Below, piece after piece: positions 59,729-64,000 of a DNA stretch of 64,000 bases. The notes beneath the pieces are model-generated. The model made no database searches and was not told where the DNA came from. It was given only the letters and a program-made list of their open reading frames with translations. This DNA comes from Bacteroidaceae bacterium (lineage in GTDB: Bacteria; Bacteroidota; Bacteroidia; Bacteroidales; Bacteroidaceae), in the NCBI GenBank assembly GCA_017646665.1, contig JAGCMB010000062.1:1-64000 (forward strand), given 5' to 3'. How positions within the stretch are numbered: the stretch's first letter is position 1; each line of letters begins with the position of its first letter. A program made the translations under genes and the position numbers.

Positions 59729-59916
59729 AATCTGCAACGAGCCATAATGCTCTGCTTTTGTTTAATTTTAGGATATTGAATCAATTAATCTGCGAATATA
59801 GTCAAAATTAACGAAATAATGAAATTTTGAGTCTATTTGGGCTGTCGGATAGCTGTTTTTGAAATTCATAATGTTGTTAAATGTCGTAATGGACATTTAT
59901 TTTAAATAAAAAATAT

Positions 59917-59924
59917 TATCTTTG
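59917..59924 (+). promoter_or_regulatory. Promoter -7 element (TATCTTTG) for the glycyl-tRNA synthetase operon
   Basis: A perfect TAnnTTTG, 40 bp ahead of the ATG at 59965, in the divergent spacer with the topoisomerase gene (59729-59964). A TTTA near -36 is a weak partner. Confidence 0.55.
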
Positions 59925-59964
59925 CGAGATAATTATAGAATATAATATAAACTAAAATAAAACT

Positions 59965-61506
59965 ATGGCACAGGAAGATGTATTTAAGAAAGTAGTTGCG
60001 CATTGCAAAGAGTATGGTTTTGTATTCCCTTCAAGCGATATTTATGATGGTCTTGGTGCGGTGTACGACTACGGACAGATGGGTGTTGAACTCAAGAATA
60101 ACATAAAGACATATTGGTGGCAGAGTATGGTGTTGCTCCACGACAACATCGTAGGTATTGACTCGGCTATCTTTATGCATCCGACAATATGGAAGGCTTC
60201 GGGCCACGTCGATGCGTTCAATGACCCTCTTATTGACAACCGTGACTCAAAGAAACGTTACCGCGCCGATGTTCTCATTGAAGAGCAGATGGCAAAGTAT
60301 GAGGAGAAGATGGAGAAAGAGGCTGCAAAGGCAGCAAAGCGTTTCGGCGACTCTTTTGACCGCGAACTCTTTATGCAGACTAACCCAAAGGTCCTCGCCG
60401 AGAAAGAGAAGCGTGATGCTCTTCAGGCTCGTTTTGCAAAAGCTCTCAACGATATGAATCTCGAGGAGTTGCGTCAGATTATCATCGACGAAGAGATTGC
60501 TTGCCCAATTTCGGGAACACGCAACTGGACCGAGGTACGTCAGTTCAACCTGATGTTCTCAACCGAGATGGGTTCAACAGCAGATGGTGCAATGAAGGTA
60601 TATCTTCGTCCCGAAACAGCGCAGGGAATCTTCGTAAATTACCTGAACGTACAGAAGACTGGCCGTATGCGTGTTCCATTCGGTATCGCGCAGATTGGTA
60701 AAGCGTTCCGTAACGAGATTGTAGCGCGTCAGTTCATCTTCCGTATGCGTGAATTCGAGCAGATGGAGATGCAGTTCTTTGTACGTCCCGGCAGCGAACT
60801 CGAGTGGTTCAATAAGTGGAAGGAGACACGTCTTGCTTGGCACAAGGCTCTTGGCTTCGGCGACGATGCCTATCGTTTCCACGATCACGACAAACTTGCT
60901 CACTATGCAAATGCTGCAACAGATATTGAGTTCCGTATGCCATTCGGCTTTAAAGAGGTTGAGGGTATCCATTCACGTACTGATTTTGACCTTGGTCAGC
61001 ACGAGAAATATTCAGGCAAGAATATCAAGTATTTCGATCCTGAAACAAATGAAAGTTACACTCCGTATGTAATTGAAACATCTATCGGTGTAGACCGTAT
61101 GTTCTTGAGCGTTATGTGTGCATCATATTGCGAGGAGAAACTCGAGAATGGTGAAACACGTGTCGTTCTTCGTTTGCCGGCTGCTCTTGCTCCTGTGAAA
61201 TTGGCTGTATTGCCTTTGGTCAAGAAAGATGGTCTGCCCGAGAAGGCTCGTGAGATAATGAATGAACTCAAATTCAACTTCAATTGTTATTACGAAGAGA
61301 AGGATTCTATCGGTAAGCGTTACCGTCGTATGGACGCAATCGGTACTCCTTACTGTGTTACAGTCGACCACCAGACTTTGGAGGATGGAATGGTGACATT
61401 GCGTGAGCGTGATACAATGGAGCAGCGTCGTGTGGCTATTGCCGATTTGCGTAACATTATTCAGGATAATGTAAGCATTACATCGGTTTTGAAAAAGTTA
61501 GCATAA
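59965..61506 (+). CDS. glyQS: Glycine-tRNA ligase, dimeric single-chain type
   Basis: A protein of 513 aa, class II synthetase of the alpha2 type found in Bacteroidetes, eukaryotes and some Gram-positives. Motif 1 and the catalytic core include YDYGQMGVELKNNIK (33-47), motif 2 in GKAFRNEIVARQFIFRMREF and motif 3 in ETSIGVDRMF. The C-terminal anticodon-binding domain (about 395-500) holds VKLAVLPLVKK and YRRMDAIGTPYCVTVD. It charges tRNA-Gly in the cytosol. It leads a plus-strand unit with an FKBP and a DUF3467 gene (9 and 6 bp gaps). Confidence 0.95.
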   Translation: MAQEDVFKKVVAHCKEYGFVFPSSDIYDGLGAVYDYGQMGVELKNNIKTYWWQSMVLLHDNIVGIDSAIFMHPTIWKASGHVDAFNDPLIDNRDSKKRYRADVLIEEQMAKYEEKMEKEAAKAAKRFGDSFDRELFMQTNPKVLAEKEKRDALQARFAKALNDMNLEELRQIIIDEEIACPISGTRNWTEVRQFNLMFSTEMGSTADGAMKVYLRPETAQGIFVNYLNVQKTGRMRVPFGIAQIGKAFRNEIVARQFIFRMREFEQMEMQFFVRPGSELEWFNKWKETRLAWHKALGFGDDAYRFHDHDKLAHYANAATDIEFRMPFGFKEVEGIHSRTDFDLGQHEKYSGKNIKYFDPETNESYTPYVIETSIGVDRMFLSVMCASYCEEKLENGETRVVLRLPAALAPVKLAVLPLVKKDGLPEKAREIMNELKFNFNCYYEEKDSIGKRYRRMDAIGTPYCVTVDHQTLEDGMVTLRERDTMEQRRVAIADLRNIIQDNVSITSVLKKLA

Positions 61507-61515
61507 CAATAGAAA

Positions 61516-62103
61516 ATGAAAGAATTGAAAATATTATTGTCGCTTATGGTGTTGGCCCTCTTCGGGCTTACATCGTGCGACGAGAGCAGTGATGCCGGCG
61601 AGTTTGACAATTGGCAGGCCCGTAATGTGCAGTTTGTGGATTCTATTGCTACAGTGGCACGTGCGAACACCTATGGCGATTGGAAGATATTCCTTGCCGA
61701 TGGACTTAACCCCGAAAAGGAATGGAGCAATGAATACTATGTCTATTGCCAGGTTATTGAAGAGGGAAATGGTACGACACATCCTCTTTTCAATGACAGT
61801 GTAGTCATAAATTATAGCGGTCGCCTCATTCCGTCGGCAACATATCCCGATGGATATCTCTTTGACAAGAGTTACAGCGGCGAGCTGAATCCATCGTTCA
61901 ATGTTCCGGCAACTCTTAAACTGTCTGAAACAGTTACAGGTTTTTGTACAGCAATTCAGAATATGACCGATGGTGATATATGGAAAATCTATATACCATA
62001 TATGCTTGGTTATGGCGTAAATGGGACATCGGGAATTCCTGCTTACTCAACATTGATATTTGACATTAATTTAGTTTCATTCCATAGTTCAAGAGCAAAA
62101 TAA
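61516..62103 (+). CDS. FKBP-type peptidyl-prolyl isomerase lipoprotein
   Basis: A protein of 195 aa with lipobox LTSC (Cys21). Residues about 95-195 form an FKBP domain: DSVVINYSGRLI, FDKSYSG, TVTGFCTAIQNMTDGDIWKIYIP, GYGVNG and the final LIFDINLVS. The usual pocket residues (Tyr, Phe-Asp, and the GxxP/IP region) are broadly kept. The N-terminal 90 residues are a Bacteroidetes-specific helical part. It should help proline isomerisation of envelope proteins. It is co-transcribed with glycyl-tRNA synthetase. Confidence 0.88.
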   Translation: MKELKILLSLMVLALFGLTSCDESSDAGEFDNWQARNVQFVDSIATVARANTYGDWKIFLADGLNPEKEWSNEYYVYCQVIEEGNGTTHPLFNDSVVINYSGRLIPSATYPDGYLFDKSYSGELNPSFNVPATLKLSETVTGFCTAIQNMTDGDIWKIYIPYMLGYGVNGTSGIPAYSTLIFDINLVSFHSSRAK

Positions 62104-62109
62104 TCAGTT

Positions 62110-62412
62110 ATGGATATTAAGGAAAACCAGTTGCAGATAGAACTCAAGGAGGATGTTGCTGAGGGTACATACGCAAATCTTGCGATTATAGCCCATTCAA
62201 CATCAGAATTTGTATTTGATTTTGTGCGTATGATGCCCGGCGTCAACAAAGCAAAAGTGAAGTCGCGTATTGTTATGACTCCCGAGCACGCAAAGCGTCT
62301 TGCACTTGCGTTGCAGGATAATTTGATGAGATACGAGGCACAATTCGGCGAAATACGTATTCCCGAGCGAGGAGGCTATGCTCCCAATGCTCCTTTTAAG
62401 GTAGAAGCCTAA
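62110..62412 (+). CDS. DUF3467 protein
   Basis: A protein of 100 aa, soluble. The pattern ANLAIIAHSTSEFVFDFVRMMPG, AKVKSRIVMTPEHAKRLA and LALQDNLMRYEAQFGEI matches DUF3467, a small family of unknown function widespread in Bacteroidetes. It starts 6 bp after the FKBP gene and is the last gene before a strong hairpin. Confidence 0.88.
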   Translation: MDIKENQLQIELKEDVAEGTYANLAIIAHSTSEFVFDFVRMMPGVNKAKVKSRIVMTPEHAKRLALALQDNLMRYEAQFGEIRIPERGGYAPNAPFKVEA

Positions 62413-62421
62413 AAAGCCTAT

Positions 62422-62469
62422 ATACAAAGCGAGAGTCACGTACCACTGTACGTGACTCTCGCTTTGTAT
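62422..62469. terminator. Bidirectional terminator between DUF3467 and the AraC gene
   Basis: A 22-bp perfect stem (62422-62443 with 62448-62469) with a 4-nt loop. Its right arm includes one base of the opposing AraC stop codon. Confidence 0.88.
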
Positions 62470-63335
62470 TAGTCTACCATCACTCCATTCGAGCGGAATT
62501 CTGATAACGAATAACCGGTGTGACGCTTGAAATAACGGTTCAGGTAGCTCTGGTCGGGGAAATGGAATTCATTGACTAGCTCCTGGAAACTTTTGTGTGT
62601 ATATATGAGGTTTACTTCAAGCTCAATTATTGTAAAGTGGTCGATGATTTCCTTTGCATTCTGCCCGCTTGCACGTTGGCAAATAGAATTAAGGTGTCGG
62701 GTTGATATTCTCATTTTGTCAGCATAGAACTGCACCGACCTGTCTTCGCGGAAATGGTTTGTGAGCAACATTCTGAATTCATAGAACAGCTTGTCCTTGT
62801 TCTCGCCAATATGTTCCTTTGCCAATGTGCGATGAGTCTTGCTGATGTGCTGGATGTATAACAGCAGTGAGTTTACGGCAAGTGTGATGTTCTGACGGCA
62901 ATAGTCTATATTCTCGTTGTTGCTTCCGGCCTCAAGATCCAGAATGTCTATTTGTCTGAAAATATTGTTCAGGAACTCCTTTTCGAGATTGCTGTTGCCG
63001 CCCTGATGCGTGCGACATTCTATTGCCTGTATTGTTTCAGGGCTCATTGAACTGCGTGCCGCCAGCCATATATGCTTTGATAGTCCAAGCAGACGTGATG
63101 AAAAATCACTTGTAATATCGAGCAAAAGGATGTTTGAGCCAGTCGGGCAAATTATAATCTGCCCAGGGGTGAAACGGTATTTTTGTCCGTCTATGGTGAA
63201 AAGTGCCTCGCCACTCAGGCAGAAAAATATTGATGTGTGCTGCAATTGGTAGACGTGCTGTACAAATTGCTGCAACGACGATTGTGTGGTGGCAAATCCC
63301 TGCATAGGGAGCTTTTTAAGATATATGTTGTTCAT
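62469..63335 (-). CDS. AraC-family transcriptional regulator
   Basis: A protein of 288 aa from the ATG at 63335; a TTG 60 bp upstream is less likely because it overlaps the promoter. The N-terminal cupin-like domain (about 15-130: FFCLSGEALFTIDGQKYRFT, GQIIICPTGSNILLLD) senses a ligand or partner. The C-terminal double helix-turn-helix is at about 190-285, with QFYADKMRISTRHLNSICQ and FPDQSYLNRYFKRHTGYSLSEFR. A strong promoter (TTTG, 19 bp, TAcaTTTG) precedes it. Its targets are not evident; the DUF3467 unit converges on it. Confidence 0.9.
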   Translation of the reverse strand: MNNIYLKKLPMQGFATTQSSLQQFVQHVYQLQHTSIFFCLSGEALFTIDGQKYRFTPGQIIICPTGSNILLLDITSDFSSRLLGLSKHIWLAARSSMSPETIQAIECRTHQGGNSNLEKEFLNNIFRQIDILDLEAGSNNENIDYCRQNITLAVNSLLLYIQHISKTHRTLAKEHIGENKDKLFYEFRMLLTNHFREDRSVQFYADKMRISTRHLNSICQRASGQNAKEIIDHFTIIELEVNLIYTHKSFQELVNEFHFPDQSYLNRYFKRHTGYSLSEFRSNGVMVD

Positions 63336-63373
63336 AATAATCGCGTTTTTGTGTCTATTTTGTAATTCTCGTG

Positions 63374-63404
63374 CAAATGTAGTCAAAATATACAATTAAA
63401 CAAA
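63374..63404 (-). promoter_or_regulatory. Promoter of the AraC-family gene
   Basis: On the minus strand TTTG (63401-63404), 19 bp, then TACATTTG (63374-63381). This is the best -33/-7 match in the window and fits the choice of the ATG at 63335. Confidence 0.72.
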
Positions 63405-63574
63405 ACAATATAGTACAAACTTGTATTTTAAGGATAAAAATTGGTGGTTTTCTTCATTGCAGGTCACGGGGTGCTGTCAGGATAACGGGTGCAAAAATGA
63501 AGAAAGACACTGGTAATCTATCAGATTATCAATGCCTTCCTTATTGTTTCGGGGTGAAATCACACCGTTAAAAG

Positions 63575-63969
63575 TGGAGCTAGAGGGAGTCGAACCCTCG
63601 TCCAAACAGGGAAACCATATGCTTTCTACACGCTTAGTCATCGGTAGGTTTTTCGTGCGTAGGCAAGACCGCGACCACCAACCTGCGCCTTATCCTCTAA
63701 AATGTCGCCACTGCATCGAGGCCTGCAATGGTTAGTCCCGATTTGACTGCACCACCGTGTCGGATTGCTTCGGAACAACAGCGTCCGGGTGATGTCTTGT
63801 CCCCGCACCTGGTGCAGGGATTAAGCTAATCTACTATACTTCGATTAAGCAGCAAGAGCGTAGTTATTGTTGCCAGATAAATTTTTGCCAACTCATATTA
63901 TAGTGCGAACCGGCAATGCACTGCGTGCTTACATACCTTTTCTACCCGCTGTCAAATCCAGATAGCCCC
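63575..63969 (-). ncRNA. ssrA: tmRNA (transfer-messenger RNA)
   Basis: The minus strand starts GGGGCTATCTGG and ends in CGAGGGTTCGACTCCCTCTA followed by GCTCCA. The ends pair as the tRNA-like acceptor (GGGGCTA with TAGCTCC), with A as discriminator and no CCA encoded. The tag frame at 63845-63874 reads GGC AAC AAT AAC TAC GCT CTT GCT GCT TAA, giving GNNNYALAA after the tRNA-borne Ala. Length 395 nt. It rescues stalled ribosomes with SmpB. The promoter element lies at 63985-63992. Confidence 0.95.
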
Positions 63970-63984
63970 AATAGTAAGTGCCTA

Positions 63985-63992
63985 CAAAGTTA
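63985..63992 (-). promoter_or_regulatory. Promoter -7 element (TAACTTTG) for tmRNA
   Basis: A perfect TAnnTTTG on the minus strand, 15 bp ahead of the mature 5' end. The -33 region is beyond the window. Confidence 0.6.
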
Positions 63993-64000
63993 TGGGCATT

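Overview
This window looks like a chromosomal segment of a Bacteroidales bacterium, probably a gut or oral member of the Bacteroidaceae/Prevotellaceae. The evidence is a SprA outer-membrane protein, a SusC/SusD pair, proteins with C-terminal tails like type IX secretion sorting domains, repeated promoter elements of the TAnnTTTG type, a eukaryote-like dimeric glycyl-tRNA synthetase, and a tmRNA whose tag reads GNNNYALAA. No rRNA, CRISPR array, phage or intact insertion sequence was seen. All assignments come from reading the sequence; no database search was run.

Layout. 0.3-8.8 kb: a minus-strand unit ruvA-sprA-L,D-transpeptidase. 8.9-13.4 kb: an ABC exporter diverging from a large secreted transglutaminase-like protein. 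13.4-19.9 kb: a minus-strand fucosidase-cutC pair diverging from a 1421-residue GH2 beta-galactosidase with a ricin-like front end and a sorting tail. 19.9-23.9 kb: a DUF4491 membrane protein, an M23 peptidase lipoprotein, a 122-bp imperfect palindrome and a secreted protein with a sorting tail. 23.9-31.5 kb: a SusC-SusD import operon with a metallohydrolase-type lipoprotein that lacks HExxH and a double-thioredoxin lipoprotein. 31.6-32.2 kb: a Nudix hydrolase.

32.2-54.5 kb is the most notable part: one run of 21 minus-strand genes, with gaps of 15 bp or less or overlaps, that reads as an aryl-polyene (flexirubin-like) pigment-lipid cluster. An aromatic amino acid ammonia-lyase should supply an aryl acrylate starter and a PaaK-like ligase should activate it. 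Two carrier proteins, three ketosynthases with chain-length-factor-like partners, a ketoreductase and two hotdog dehydratases would build the polyene. An O-methyltransferase, acyltransferases, a glycosyltransferase, an Ntn-hydrolase, a deacetylase, a LolA-like carrier and an MMPL exporter would modify, anchor and move it. Unusual points are an MMPL-PlsC-methyltransferase fusion, a ketosynthase fused to a half ketosynthase, and the absence of DarA/DarB genes.

54.7-55.1 kb holds the C-terminal remnant of a serine recombinase against a tRNA-Leu gene, which looks like the scar of a lost mobile element. 55.2-59.7 kb: a topoisomerase IV subunit A-DUF3316-S41 peptidase unit. 60-62.4 kb: glycyl-tRNA synthetase, an FKBP lipoprotein and DUF3467. 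62.5-63.4 kb: an AraC-type regulator. 63.6-64.0 kb: tmRNA. Several transcription units end in long, almost perfect hairpins.
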